NCBI GenBank assembly: GCA_032906705.1
Contig: JAJTZC010000002.1
Coordinates: 10,781-74,780, forward strand
Length of the DNA: 64,000 nt
Direction: 5' to 3'
DNA from: DASPPF01 sp032906705
Lineage (GTDB): Archaea > Thermoproteota > Nitrososphaeria > Nitrososphaerales > Gagatemarchaeaceae
The position numbers and the translations under genes were made by a program. Shown piece after piece: positions 24,731-33,284 of this stretch; positions within the stretch are counted from its first letter, which is position 1; every line of letters starts with the position of its first letter. Below the pieces are notes generated by a model. It had not been told where the DNA came from and made no database searches. It was given only the letters and a program-made list of their open reading frames with translations.

Positions 24731-25230
24731 ATGGTCTCCAAGGAGTTCTCAATCGCAGTGATGGTCTCCGACGCGGGGAAAACCGCAAAATGGTTTGAAA
24801 AGACGTTGGGATTCAGAAGCTCGGCGGATAGCCACTGGGTTCTTGTTTGGCCNNNNNNNNNNNNNNNNNNNNNNNNNNNNNNNNNNNNNNNNNNNNNNNN
24901 NNNNNNNNNNNNNNNNNNNNNNNNNNNNNNNNNNNNNNNNNNNNNNNNNNNNAAAAGACGTTGGGATTCAGAAGCTCGGCGGATAGCCACTGGGTTCTTG
25001 TTTGGCCGAGAGGCTCGAACGTGAAGATTCACCTCTGTGAGGGTAAACCAGACCCGGGAAATACCGGGATCGCATTCTATGTGAAGGGTGCGGAGAACTT
25101 GGCGGCCAAGATGAAACGTGCAGGGGTCAAATTCACGCGCGAGATGAAGAAGGCGAGCTGGGGCATCCACGGCATGTTCGCCGACCGGGACGGTAACGGA
25201 TACTGGCTGATCGAGGGGACCGGGCCGTAG
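24731..25230 (+). CDS. VOC (glyoxalase/bleomycin-resistance) family protein, interrupted by an artefactual N gap
   Basis: A small VOC-fold protein: SIAVMVSDAGKTAKWFEKTL at the N-terminus and GIHGMFADRDGNGYWLIEG at the C-terminus, typical of glyoxalase-type metal enzymes. The gene is split by 100 N, but the 55 bases before the gap are repeated exactly after it. Removing the gap and one copy restores one continuous frame of about 115 codons, one VOC module. The function beyond the fold is unknown. ATG 24731 is a leaderless-type start. Confidence 0.8.
24798..25007. other. Assembly gap flanked by a 55-base duplicate
   Basis: Bases 24798-24852 and 24953-25007 are identical, with exactly 100 N between them. 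Contig ends overlapping by one k-mer and scaffolded without merging would give this pattern. It is not a biological repeat. Confidence 0.92.
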
Positions 25231-25251
25231 ACGACCCCGATAAAGTCAAAA

Positions 25252-25260
25252 GATTAAATC
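25252..25260 (+). promoter_or_regulatory. TATA box of the methyl-cycle salvage operon
   Basis: GATTAAATC lies 22-30 bases upstream of GTG 25282, the first codon of a four-gene operon whose later members overlap each other, so this is probably its only promoter. Confidence 0.5.
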
Positions 25261-25281
25261 GGAACGCGCAAAGGTCGGAAC

Positions 25282-26088
25282 GTGAAGCCAAAGGCGGAGG
25301 TCGGCGTCTTTGGAGGCTCGGGCTTCTACAGCTTCTTCAAGAAGGCAAAGCAGTTCGAGGTCGAGACGCCCTACGGCTTCCCGAGCGGGAAGCTGACAGT
25401 CTCTCGGATCGCTGGCAGGGGAGTAGCATTCCTTCCAAGGCACGGAGTCAAGCACGAATTTCCGCCGCACATGGTTCCCTACAGGGCGAACATGCGCGTC
25501 TTCAGGGATCTGGGGGTCCATCGCATCATCGCGCCGAACGCGGTGGGGAGCCTGAAGCCGGACGTGGAGCCGGGCGACATCGTCTTTTGCGACCAGTTCG
25601 TGAATTTCACGAGCGGGAGGAGGGACACTTTCTACGACGGGCCGGAGACCACGCACATCAGCACTGCAGACCCGTACTGTCCCGAGATGCGCAGGATTGG
25701 GATCGAGGCTGCAGAAAGGATCGGGATGAAGGCGCACGGGACTGGAACGGTGGTCGTAATACAGGGTCCAAGGTTCTCGACCAGGGCAGAGAGCAGATTC
25801 TTCAGCGCTCAGGGATGGGACGTGATCAACATGACACAGTACCCGGAGGCTGTGCTGGCGAGGGAGCTTGAGATGTGCTACCTGAACATCTCCTTGGTGA
25901 CAGACTACGACGCAGGCCTCGAAGGGAATCCGAACGTAAAGCCCGTCTCTCATGAAGAAGTCATCAAGGTCTTCAACGAGAACATCGCCAAGCTGAGAAA
26001 CCTGATTTCCGAGATTGTCAAGAACCTCCCGAAGAGGAGGGGATGCGAATGCGGCTGGGCGCTCAGGCACGCGAGGTTGAGCGCCTAA
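25282..26088 (+). CDS. mtnP: S-methyl-5'-thioadenosine phosphorylase
   Basis: A 268-aa hexameric-type PNP/MTAP family enzyme that splits methylthioadenosine with phosphate into adenine and methylthioribose 1-phosphate. Signatures are VGVFGGSGFY, FLPRHG, APNAVGSL, VVIQGPRFSTRAE and NMTQYPEAVLARE. The base-recognition loop is VTDYDAG, with the Asp typical of 6-aminopurine (adenine) specificity. Heads the operon mtnP-apt-MTIP-ahcY; its TAA overlaps the next ATG (TAATG). Confidence 0.93.
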   Translation: MKPKAEVGVFGGSGFYSFFKKAKQFEVETPYGFPSGKLTVSRIAGRGVAFLPRHGVKHEFPPHMVPYRANMRVFRDLGVHRIIAPNAVGSLKPDVEPGDIVFCDQFVNFTSGRRDTFYDGPETTHISTADPYCPEMRRIGIEAAERIGMKAHGTGTVVVIQGPRFSTRAESRFFSAQGWDVINMTQYPEAVLARELEMCYLNISLVTDYDAGLEGNPNVKPVSHEEVIKVFNENIAKLRNLISEIVKNLPKRRGCECGWALRHARLSA

Positions 26089-26627
26089 TGACCCCTCTCG
26101 AGGATGAGATCAAGCGTGCTATCAGGGACGTCTCCGACTATCCCAAGAAGGGATTCGTCGGGTTCAAAGATCTCACCACGTTGTGGAAGGACGGGCCGCT
26201 TGCCAAGAGGACAGTCGACGCCCTCTACGAATACTCGAAGGGAATGCGGCTGGGCAAGATAGTGGGAATAGAGGCGAGGGGGTTCATAGTAGGTGCGCCG
26301 CTCGCCGACAGGCTGGGCATCGGGTTCGTTCCAGGCCGGAAGATTGGGAAGCTACCGTCGCAGAAGCTGAGCGTCGACTACAAGCTCGAGTACGGGAAGG
26401 ACGGGCTGGAGATTCACTCCGACGCAATCTCGAAAGGTGAAAGGGTGCTCATAGTGGACGACCTGCTCGCCACCGGCGGCACATCCAACGCTGCGAGAAT
26501 CCTCGTGGAGAAGATGGGAGGAAGGGTGGTCGGATTCGCGTTCATCGTCGAGCTGACGTACCTTAAAGGAAGGGAGAAGCTCGCTGGATACGAGGTCCAC
26601 TCGCTTGCGAGATATGAAACGGAATAG
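26088..26627 (+). CDS. apt: Adenine phosphoribosyltransferase-like enzyme
   Basis: A 179-aa type I phosphoribosyltransferase. The PRPP-binding loop is VLIVDDLLATGGTS, and GIEARGFIVGAPLADRLG matches the APRT subgroup. It would convert the adenine released by the upstream MTAP into AMP. ATG 26088 overlaps the mtnP stop codon and gives a typical APRT N-terminus; an open frame extends further upstream within mtnP but is not needed. The next gene starts 14 bases before its stop. Confidence 0.9.
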   Translation: MTPLEDEIKRAIRDVSDYPKKGFVGFKDLTTLWKDGPLAKRTVDALYEYSKGMRLGKIVGIEARGFIVGAPLADRLGIGFVPGRKIGKLPSQKLSVDYKLEYGKDGLEIHSDAISKGERVLIVDDLLATGGTSNAARILVEKMGGRVVGFAFIVELTYLKGREKLAGYEVHSLARYETE

Positions 26628-27366
26628 CCTGCCGACGATCGCGGTCATCACCGGAACAGGTGTAACCGAGCATTTCGAAGTCGGGCCCCCCAAGCCTCTG
26701 AAAACCAAGTACGGGGCTGCACTCGTCTTCAAGTCCAAGGACGGCAGGTTCTATGTGCTTCCCAGACACGGGCCAGGTCACAAAGTACCTCCCCACAGGA
26801 TCAACTACACAGCCAACATAGCGGGACTGCGCGCCTTGGGCGTGACGACTGTAATCGCGACCAGCGCCGTGGGCTCGATCAACCCCGAGTTCCGCGTGGG
26901 CGAGATGGGTCTGGCTGAGCAGTTCCTGGATTTCACCAAGGGCAGGCAGAGCACTTTCTTCGACAGAGAAGTTGCCCACACCGACATGACTGAGCCGTAC
27001 AGCGGGATGCTGAACTGGGCGATCCAGAGAGGCGGCGAATCAGTGGGAGTCAAGCTCAGGACTGGACTCGTCTACGTCTGCGCTGAGGGTCCGAGGTTCG
27101 AGAGCGCCGCCGAGATCAGGATGTTCAAGATGCTCGGCGGGGATGTTGTCGGGATGACCGGGGTCCCGGAGGTCGTCCTGGCCAAGGAGATGGGGATGAA
27201 CTACTCCTCTATCGTGATAGCGACCAACTGGGCAGCCGGAATACAGGAGAAGGTCAGCCACACGGAAGTCCTCTCAGTGATGAAGAGCACAGGAGAGGTG
27301 GTCAGGAAGGTGGTAGAAGCAACAGTTAATCACCTCCCCAAAACCCCTCCCGAGAGGGAAGCCTGA
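26614..27366 (+). CDS. MTAP-family paralogue, probable 6-oxopurine (methylthioinosine/guanosine) phosphorylase
   Basis: A 250-aa paralogue of the MTAP two genes upstream, with LPRHGPGH, ATSAVGSI, CAEGPRFESAAE and GMTGVPEVVLAKE. The base-specificity loop reads TNWAAG where the MTAP has TDYDAG. An Asp-to-Asn change here marks preference for 6-oxopurines (hypoxanthine/guanine) in the PNP family, so this should be a methylthioinosine or guanosine phosphorylase rather than a second MTAP. ATG 26614 overlaps apt, and its TGA overlaps the ATG of ahcY. Pairing the two specificities in one operon implies that part of the methylthioadenosine or adenosine pool is deaminated. Confidence 0.82.
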   Translation: MKRNSLPTIAVITGTGVTEHFEVGPPKPLKTKYGAALVFKSKDGRFYVLPRHGPGHKVPPHRINYTANIAGLRALGVTTVIATSAVGSINPEFRVGEMGLAEQFLDFTKGRQSTFFDREVAHTDMTEPYSGMLNWAIQRGGESVGVKLRTGLVYVCAEGPRFESAAEIRMFKMLGGDVVGMTGVPEVVLAKEMGMNYSSIVIATNWAAGIQEKVSHTEVLSVMKSTGEVVRKVVEATVNHLPKTPPEREA

Positions 27367-28598
27367 TGACCAAGGTAGCAGACGCCAAACTGGCGGACAA
27401 GGGGAAGCTGAACTTCCTCTGGGCCAAGAGCCACATGGGTGCGCTCACAACTCTCGCAGGGAAGCAGGCAAAGAACCGCCCGCTGGAGGGAGTCACGCTC
27501 GGAGTCTGCCTTCACGTCACGAAGGAGACGTCCGTGCTCATCGACGCTCTGCTGAACGCAGGTGCGGATGTCAAGATAGCTGGCGCTAACCCTCTCTCCA
27601 CGCAGGACGACATAGCCGCGTATCTCGCGACCAGGACCGATGTCTGGGCCTGGAGGGGGGAGACCCCAAAGGAGTACGACTGGTGCATTGACCAGGTCCT
27701 TGCGTCGAAGCCCAAGCAGCTGGTGGACGACGGGGCCGACCTTCACGTCGCGGCGCTGAAATCCAAGGGAAAGTGGATTGACGGAGGCTCGGAGGAGACG
27801 ACGACCGGGGTGGTGAGGCTCGAGGCTTTGGAGGCCGATGGGCTGCTCTCATACCCGGTGATAGCGGTCAACAACGCTCAGACGAAGTTTCTGTTCGACA
27901 ACAGGTATGGGACTGGCCAGAGCACTATTGATGGAATACTCCGGGCCACGGCTCTTTTGATCGCCGGCAAGAAGGTGACGGTCGTCGGCTACGGGTGGGT
28001 GGGGAAGGGCGTAGCGATGAGGGCGAGAGGCATGGGCGCGCGGGTGACTGTCGTGGAGGTGGACCCGATTAAGGCGATAGAGGCTCATCTCGACGGATAT
28101 GACGTGAGCAACATAATGGAGGCAGCCAAGGAAGGCGATATGTTCGTCACAGCGACGGGTCAGAAGAATGTGATACCGTTTGAAGCTGTGGAGAAAATGA
28201 AGCAGGGGGCAATCCTGGCGAACGCAGGCCACTTCGACTTGGAAATCGACGTCAAGACTCTTCTGGCAAAGTCGAGGGGAGTCAAGGCGGTGAGGGACAA
28301 CGTCGACGAAATCGCGTTGCCCAACGGGAGGAGCGTCTACCTTGTGGGCAAGGGGAGGATAGCGAACCTCGTTGCGGCAGAGGGGCACCCACCAGAGGTG
28401 ATGCAGATGTCGTTCGCAAACCAGTTCATGGCGGCTCTGTACATCAGGAAGAACCATGCGAAGATGGAAAGGAAGGTCGTGAGCGTCCCTGACGAGATAG
28501 ACAGGCAGGTCGCGTACGCAGCGCTGGATTCCCTTGGAATCTCCATCGGCGAGGCCACAAAGGAGCAGCTCGAGTACGCAAAGAGCTGGGCAATCTAG
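27366..28598 (+). CDS. ahcY: Adenosylhomocysteinase (SAHH)
   Basis: A 410-aa NAD-dependent enzyme that cleaves S-adenosylhomocysteine to adenosine and homocysteine. The substrate-binding segment is DGGSEETTTGVVRLEAL, the NAD site is VVGYGWVGKGVAMRARG, and the C-terminal VYLVGKGRIANLVAAEGHP followed by MSFANQF is highly conserved. Last gene of the salvage operon. Length is close to other archaeal forms that lack the eukaryotic insertion. Confidence 0.95.
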   Translation: MTKVADAKLADKGKLNFLWAKSHMGALTTLAGKQAKNRPLEGVTLGVCLHVTKETSVLIDALLNAGADVKIAGANPLSTQDDIAAYLATRTDVWAWRGETPKEYDWCIDQVLASKPKQLVDDGADLHVAALKSKGKWIDGGSEETTTGVVRLEALEADGLLSYPVIAVNNAQTKFLFDNRYGTGQSTIDGILRATALLIAGKKVTVVGYGWVGKGVAMRARGMGARVTVVEVDPIKAIEAHLDGYDVSNIMEAAKEGDMFVTATGQKNVIPFEAVEKMKQGAILANAGHFDLEIDVKTLLAKSRGVKAVRDNVDEIALPNGRSVYLVGKGRIANLVAAEGHPPEVMQMSFANQFMAALYIRKNHAKMERKVVSVPDEIDRQVAYAALDSLGISIGEATKEQLEYAKSWAI

Positions 28599-28646
28599 GC
28601 AGAGTTCGAAGAAAGGTTATTACCGCCGAAACGAGGTTGCGGCTAG

Positions 28647-30308
28647 GTGGATGAGCTCAACAGCCAAAGCACGATTATAACTGCCGCCCTTCCCTACGCG
28701 AATGCGGACCTCCACCTGGGCGGCGTGGCAAGCACGTATCTCCCTGCTGACATACTCTACAGATATCTGAAGCTCAGAGGCAGGAACGCAATCCAGATCT
28801 GCGCGTCTGACGACTACGGCACGCCGATCCTGATAGCCGCGGAGAAGGAGGGCAAGAAGCCGAGCGAGTACGTTGCACTATGGAACAAGAGGTTCAGGGA
28901 GGACCTCGCAGGGCTTGGAATAGAGTACGACCTGTTTGACAGGACGAGTTCGCCGGAGAACGTGGCGCTGGTCCAGAGCTTCTTCACGAAGCTGAATGAA
29001 AACGGCTATGTTTTCGTCTCCGAGGTGGGCCAATTCTACTGTGAGTACGACAAGAAGTTCCTCCCGGACAGGTATGTGAAGGGAAAGTGCCCCTACTGCG
29101 AGGCGGAGGATCAGTATTCCGACGGGTGTGAGAACTGCGGCCGCACACTTCAGACGGGACAGATCCTGGAACCCCACTGCGCCATCTGCGGGAGGCCGCC
29201 CGTGATCAGGAAGAGCTCGCACTACTTCTTCAGGCTCTCCGCCTTCGCGGATAGATTGCGGAAGTGGCTCGTGGAGAACAAGAACCTCCAGTCCGACGCG
29301 AAGAACTACGTTCTCAACTGGATCAAAGACGGGCTCCAGGACTGGGACATCACCAGGGACCTAGAGTGGGGGGTCACGATACCCCTCAAGGAGGCGAAGG
29401 GCAAGGTTCTGTACGGCTGGTTCGACAACCACCTCTGCTACATCAGCGCGGCGCTCAAGGCGAGCGGCAGGAGAGGGGAGGAGGGCATCAAGTTCTGGAA
29501 CGAATCCACTCTCTACCATTTCATCGGCAAGGACATCGTCTATCACCATTACCTCTTCCTGCCAAGCATGAGGATGGGGGAGGGCGGCTACAAGCTGCCG
29601 GACCAGATTCCGACGAGGGGCCACCTCCTGCTGAAGGGAAGGAAGATCTCAAAGAGCAGGCACTGGGTGATAACGATTCGCGACTTCCTCGCGCTCTTCC
29701 CTGCGGACTATCTCCGCTTCTACCTCACGAGAATCGTACCGTACAGCCAAGCGGATGCCGACTTCAGCTGGGAAGAGTTCAGGGACAAGATCAACAACGA
29801 GTTGGTGGCGAGTGTGGGGAACTTTGCATACCGCGCTCTTGTGTTCGTCAAGAACAACTTCGGCGGAGTTGTTCCGAAGCCGGGCGAACCAGGGGAAGAA
29901 GAGGAGGGACTACTCGCGGAACTCGAGCGGGCGTCGGCTGAGGCCTCGTCCTTGATCGAGCAGGGGCACTACGACCGCGCGCTAAGACGCGTGCTGGAGC
30001 TCTCCTCGAAGTGCAACCAGTACTTTCAGCACAAAGCGCCCTGGGAAAACGCGGGGCAAAGCAACACCACGGTGTACTATTCATGCAACCTGCTCGCGAG
30101 CTTGGCAGTGTTGCTGCATCCCTTCCTTCCGTTCAGCTCCGACGAATTCTGGGTGCAACTCGGGCTGGTTGGAGGACCAAGACAGGCAGGTTGGCAAGCT
30201 GCGCGCACGCTCAACGTCCACGCCGGACAGAAGATTGGCAGACCCGCCCCTGTGTTCAGAAAAATCGAAGACGGCGACTTGGTGAAAGCTGAGGGACTGC
30301 TCCACTGA
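28647..30308 (+). CDS. metG: Methionyl-tRNA synthetase
   Basis: A 553-aa class I synthetase charging tRNA-Met. The HIGH-type motif is LPYANADLHLGG, the zinc knuckle region has CPYC, CENC, CAIC-type pairs (residues ~145-190), and the KMSKS motif is KISKSR. The anticodon-binding helical domain follows. There is no C-terminal EMAP-II-like tRNA-binding dimerisation domain, so the enzyme is the short form. GTG 28647 is the start; a TATA-like GGTTATTACC lies about 30 bases upstream, separate from the salvage operon. Confidence 0.94.
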   Translation: MDELNSQSTIITAALPYANADLHLGGVASTYLPADILYRYLKLRGRNAIQICASDDYGTPILIAAEKEGKKPSEYVALWNKRFREDLAGLGIEYDLFDRTSSPENVALVQSFFTKLNENGYVFVSEVGQFYCEYDKKFLPDRYVKGKCPYCEAEDQYSDGCENCGRTLQTGQILEPHCAICGRPPVIRKSSHYFFRLSAFADRLRKWLVENKNLQSDAKNYVLNWIKDGLQDWDITRDLEWGVTIPLKEAKGKVLYGWFDNHLCYISAALKASGRRGEEGIKFWNESTLYHFIGKDIVYHHYLFLPSMRMGEGGYKLPDQIPTRGHLLLKGRKISKSRHWVITIRDFLALFPADYLRFYLTRIVPYSQADADFSWEEFRDKINNELVASVGNFAYRALVFVKNNFGGVVPKPGEPGEEEEGLLAELERASAEASSLIEQGHYDRALRRVLELSSKCNQYFQHKAPWENAGQSNTTVYYSCNLLASLAVLLHPFLPFSSDEFWVQLGLVGGPRQAGWQAARTLNVHAGQKIGRPAPVFRKIEDGDLVKAEGLLH

Positions 30309-31337
30309 TCATTCGCAGGACGGGATGGACTCTAGGCCCTCGGAGAGTGCGAAATCCATCTCGTCGTCCATCACCCTGTCCCCGAGCACCTTCGCGACGG
30401 GGTCGTAGTCATCGTACTTCGTTGATTTGAAACCGGAAGCGAGGAGGCTCACCTGGAGCTGGGACGAGCCCGAGTAGTTGACCCCGTACTCCACATCAAC
30501 TGCCTGATTGTTTATCATGGAACCGAGCCTCTTCACGGCCACGCCCACGCCCGAGGCCGAGAGCGAGGCGTCCCCGGTTAGGATCACAACCGCGTGGTTC
30601 GCCTCTTTGGTCTCGGCAAGCCTGCCAATGGAGACCACGGCGCCAGCGAGGGCCTCCTCCGCCTTGTCGGGCGAGTTCGAGTTCGACACGCCTAGCAGCG
30701 AGTAGCCGTCCTGGAGGACGGTCCCGAGTACCTTGTTGAGGCCGACCGGGACAGACGACTCCGACGACCTGCAGAGAAGCGAGGTCAGCGTCTTGGCCGC
30801 CTCCCTGTTCGCTGTGGTGTAGATGTCTGTCAGTGTGGAGCGGTTGGGGGAGGAGTTCAGAAGCGTGTCGTTGTCAATGACGATGACCCCGCGTGCGGCG
30901 CTCCGCAGCCGCCTGAGAGAGACGCCAGCGTGGAACCTGAGCTTCTTCTCGAACTCGAACGGCATCACGGCGACCCCGACTGTGACCGCCCCAGACTCTT
31001 GAGCCATCGAGGCCACCATCGGGGACAGGCCGCTGCCCGTGGCGCCTCCAAGGCCGGCGACCACGAATGCCACCTTGGCCCCCTTGAGGACGCGTCTGAT
31101 CTCGTCACAGTACCTCAGCGCCAGGCCTCTCACGAAGGCCGGAGTCAGTTTCTGGTCCACTGGGGAGTCTATCTTGATCACTTCGGCGTCGTGGACGCCC
31201 TCGAAATCGTTGCTGTCGCATGAAATGAAGACAAACCTGTCGATGAGAAGGGACTCCCTGCTGAGGAGTGAGACGACCCTGCTGCCCGCGCTCCCGATGC
31301 CAACAGCGATTGTCTCCCCAGAATTGAAGTCTAGCAT
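30309..31337 (-). CDS. Divergent FtsZ/tubulin-family GTPase-like protein
   Basis: A 342-aa tubulin/FtsZ superfamily protein. The N-terminal nucleotide-binding start is IAVGIGSAGSRVVSLL and the tubulin signature loop (T4) reads GLGGATGSG, close to GGGTG(S/T)G. The T7 catalytic loop with its NxDxxD acidic residues is not recognisable; at that position I see VPVGLNKVLGTV. GTP hydrolysis by the normal interface mechanism is therefore doubtful. Divergent FtsZ-like proteins occur in archaea that divide with ESCRT-like proteins. TATA-like TCTATATTC lies about 50 bases upstream. Confidence 0.8.
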   Translation of the reverse strand: MLDFNSGETIAVGIGSAGSRVVSLLSRESLLIDRFVFISCDSNDFEGVHDAEVIKIDSPVDQKLTPAFVRGLALRYCDEIRRVLKGAKVAFVVAGLGGATGSGLSPMVASMAQESGAVTVGVAVMPFEFEKKLRFHAGVSLRRLRSAARGVIVIDNDTLLNSSPNRSTLTDIYTTANREAAKTLTSLLCRSSESSVPVGLNKVLGTVLQDGYSLLGVSNSNSPDKAEEALAGAVVSIGRLAETKEANHAVVILTGDASLSASGVGVAVKRLGSMINNQAVDVEYGVNYSGSSQLQVSLLASGFKSTKYDDYDPVAKVLGDRVMDDEMDFALSEGLESIPSCE

Positions 31338-31450
31338 CTTGGAGCGTGACTTCGTTGCGGGCGAGGGGATTTACGACCCCACGAAGCAAGAATATAGACA
31401 AATTGTTCATACAATCTTGACTCTCGACAGCGGGAAGGGTGTAGAGGAAT

Positions 31451-31765
31451 TCACTTCAGGTTCTTTTGTCTGGCGTCATCCTTGTTGATTAGCCTGTTCA
31501 CGAGGTCGTCCATCATGTGGCCTCCGCATTCAACGCGGACCGCGGTCGCGCCATCAACTGAGAGCGCGGTTTCCCTGATGTTCCGTCCTGTGTTCACCGC
31601 GAGCGGACTGTAGGCAGAGAGTGGCTGAAACCGTATCCGCAAAGAGCCAGTTGTCAGTTCCGCCACATCGGTCACGATGTTCAACTCGCCGAATCTCCGG
31701 CCAGTCTCCTCGTCGACCAGCTCGTTCAGTTTCTCGGTGACCCTGTTCGCAAGGTCGCTGACCAT
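31451..31765 (-). CDS. MIP18/DUF59-like iron-sulfur assembly protein
   Basis: A 104-aa protein resembling the MIP18/DUF59 family of Fe-S cluster assembly factors: a NIVTDVAELTTGSLRIRFQP segment, then YSPLAVNTGRNI and an amphipathic C-terminal helix. The conserved Cys of many members is not in its usual place; the only Cys is in VECGGHM. ATG 31765 is preferred over 31813 because a TATA box CCTTATAACC lies about 25 bases upstream. Assignment to the family is from overall pattern. Confidence 0.6.
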   Translation of the reverse strand: MVSDLANRVTEKLNELVDEETGRRFGELNIVTDVAELTTGSLRIRFQPLSAYSPLAVNTGRNIRETALSVDGATAVRVECGGHMMDDLVNRLINKDDARQKNLK

Positions 31766-31806
31766 GTTCGAGTCCTCACCCTCCCTTCGGTTATAAGGCT
31801 CTGCCG

Positions 31807-33282
31807 CTACCAATGGACCCTCAGGGTCTTGGGATGCGAAGCCTTGACCTCGTCAACCTTTCCGACTGAGGTGTTCTTCGGCACATCGCCCAAGGTCCCG
31901 TCACGGAGCGACCGGGATATCGAGTTGAGCGCCCCGGCGTATTCGTCCAAGATCTCGAGCGGTTCCGATTCCGTGGGTTCGAGCATGAGGGCCTCGTTCA
32001 CAATCAAGGGGAAGTAGACCGTTGGTGCGTGCATGCCGTAGTCCAGGATGGCCTTGGCCACCTTCATCGCGCTCCCCGGAAGGTCGCTCCTGACCGAGAC
32101 GACAGCCTCGTGTTTCCTCCAGAGTCCCTTTCCGTGCGTTACTGGAAAGGCTTCTGGGTCCAGGGAGCGCCAAAGGTAGTTCGCAGCGAGAACCGCAAGC
32201 GAAGAGACGTTTGAAAGGCCGTCAGGGCCTAGGAGCCGGATGTACGCGTAGGCCCTGAGAAGTACCGCAGAGTTGCCGACGAACCCCTTGAGTGGGCCGA
32301 TCGTGTGCCTGAGGCTGTGGTCGAGCACATATCGGCCCTTGTGGCGAGATATCACCGGGACAGGGAGGTAATCCACGAGTCTGCGCGAGACGCCGACTGG
32401 CCCTGCGCCCGGCCCTCCGCCTCCGTGGGGAGTCGCGAAGGTCTTGTGGAGATTCAGGTGGACGATGTCGAAGCCCATGTCCCCGGGTCTGGACTTTCCG
32501 AGCAGTGCGTTCATGTTTGCGCCGTCGTAGTACATCAACCCTCCCGCATCGTGGACAGCCTTGCATACCTCGACCACTTCGCTCTCGAAGAGACCGAGTG
32601 TGTTTGGGACTGTGAACATCATGCCTGCGGTCTTTTTCGAGACGAGGTTCTCGACCGCACTCGCGCGGACCAGGCCTGATTCGTCCGAAGGCACCTTGAC
32701 TACATTGAACCCGGCCATCGCCGCGCTTGCCGGGTTGCTTCCGTGCGCGGAGTCGGGTACTAGGATCTCGTCCTTTCCCACCAGTCCTTGATCGAGGAGA
32801 TACTTCCTTGTTATCAGCGCGCCAGCCAGCTCGCCCTGAGCCCCGGCCGCGGTGGAGAGCGAGAAGCGGTGCATGCCCGTCACTTCGCTGAGTATCTCCC
32901 CGAGCTCGTAGAGAATCGAAAGAAGACCCTGGATGGTCTCGGGCGGCTGGAGCGGGTGCGCGTTCCTGATGCCGTCGGAACCGGAGATCATCTCCGAGAC
33001 CTTCGGGTTGTACTTCATCGTGCAACTGCCGAGCGGATACATCCCAAGCTCCACCGAGAAGTTCATCTGCGAAAGCCTGTTGAAGTGCCTCAAGACCTGG
33101 AGCTCGGACAGCTCCGGGAGATTGACTGATTCGCGCCTCATTGCCGGCGGGATGAAGGATTCCGGGTTGCGGGTCCAGCGCCTGATCTTGGGGTCGATGG
33201 GTGGGACGAAGCCGACCCTGCCCTCCTTGCTGAGCTCCTTCAGGAGAGGCTCGTCCCAATAGGCCTGCCTGAACTTCCGCAT
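31807..33282 (-). CDS. gcvPB: Glycine dehydrogenase (decarboxylating) subunit 2
   Basis: A 491-aa PLP-dependent P-protein subunit of the glycine cleavage system. The PLP lysine is in HLNLHKTFATPHGGGGPG, and YPLGSCTMKYNP and DSAHGSNPASA are family signatures. The frame is open well upstream into gcvPA, but ATG 33282 gives the proper N-terminus and sits two bases after the gcvPA stop. With subunit 1 it decarboxylates glycine and loads aminomethyl onto the H-protein lipoyl arm; H and T proteins are not in this window. Confidence 0.95.
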   Translation of the reverse strand: MRKFRQAYWDEPLLKELSKEGRVGFVPPIDPKIRRWTRNPESFIPPAMRRESVNLPELSELQVLRHFNRLSQMNFSVELGMYPLGSCTMKYNPKVSEMISGSDGIRNAHPLQPPETIQGLLSILYELGEILSEVTGMHRFSLSTAAGAQGELAGALITRKYLLDQGLVGKDEILVPDSAHGSNPASAAMAGFNVVKVPSDESGLVRASAVENLVSKKTAGMMFTVPNTLGLFESEVVEVCKAVHDAGGLMYYDGANMNALLGKSRPGDMGFDIVHLNLHKTFATPHGGGGPGAGPVGVSRRLVDYLPVPVISRHKGRYVLDHSLRHTIGPLKGFVGNSAVLLRAYAYIRLLGPDGLSNVSSLAVLAANYLWRSLDPEAFPVTHGKGLWRKHEAVVSVRSDLPGSAMKVAKAILDYGMHAPTVYFPLIVNEALMLEPTESEPLEILDEYAGALNSISRSLRDGTLGDVPKNTSVGKVDEVKASHPKTLRVHW

Positions 33283-33284
33283 GC

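Noticed and set aside
24798..25007. Tandem duplication in the VOC gene
   Set aside because: The duplicate is exactly 55 bases on both sides of a 100-N spacer, the mark of a scaffolding artefact.
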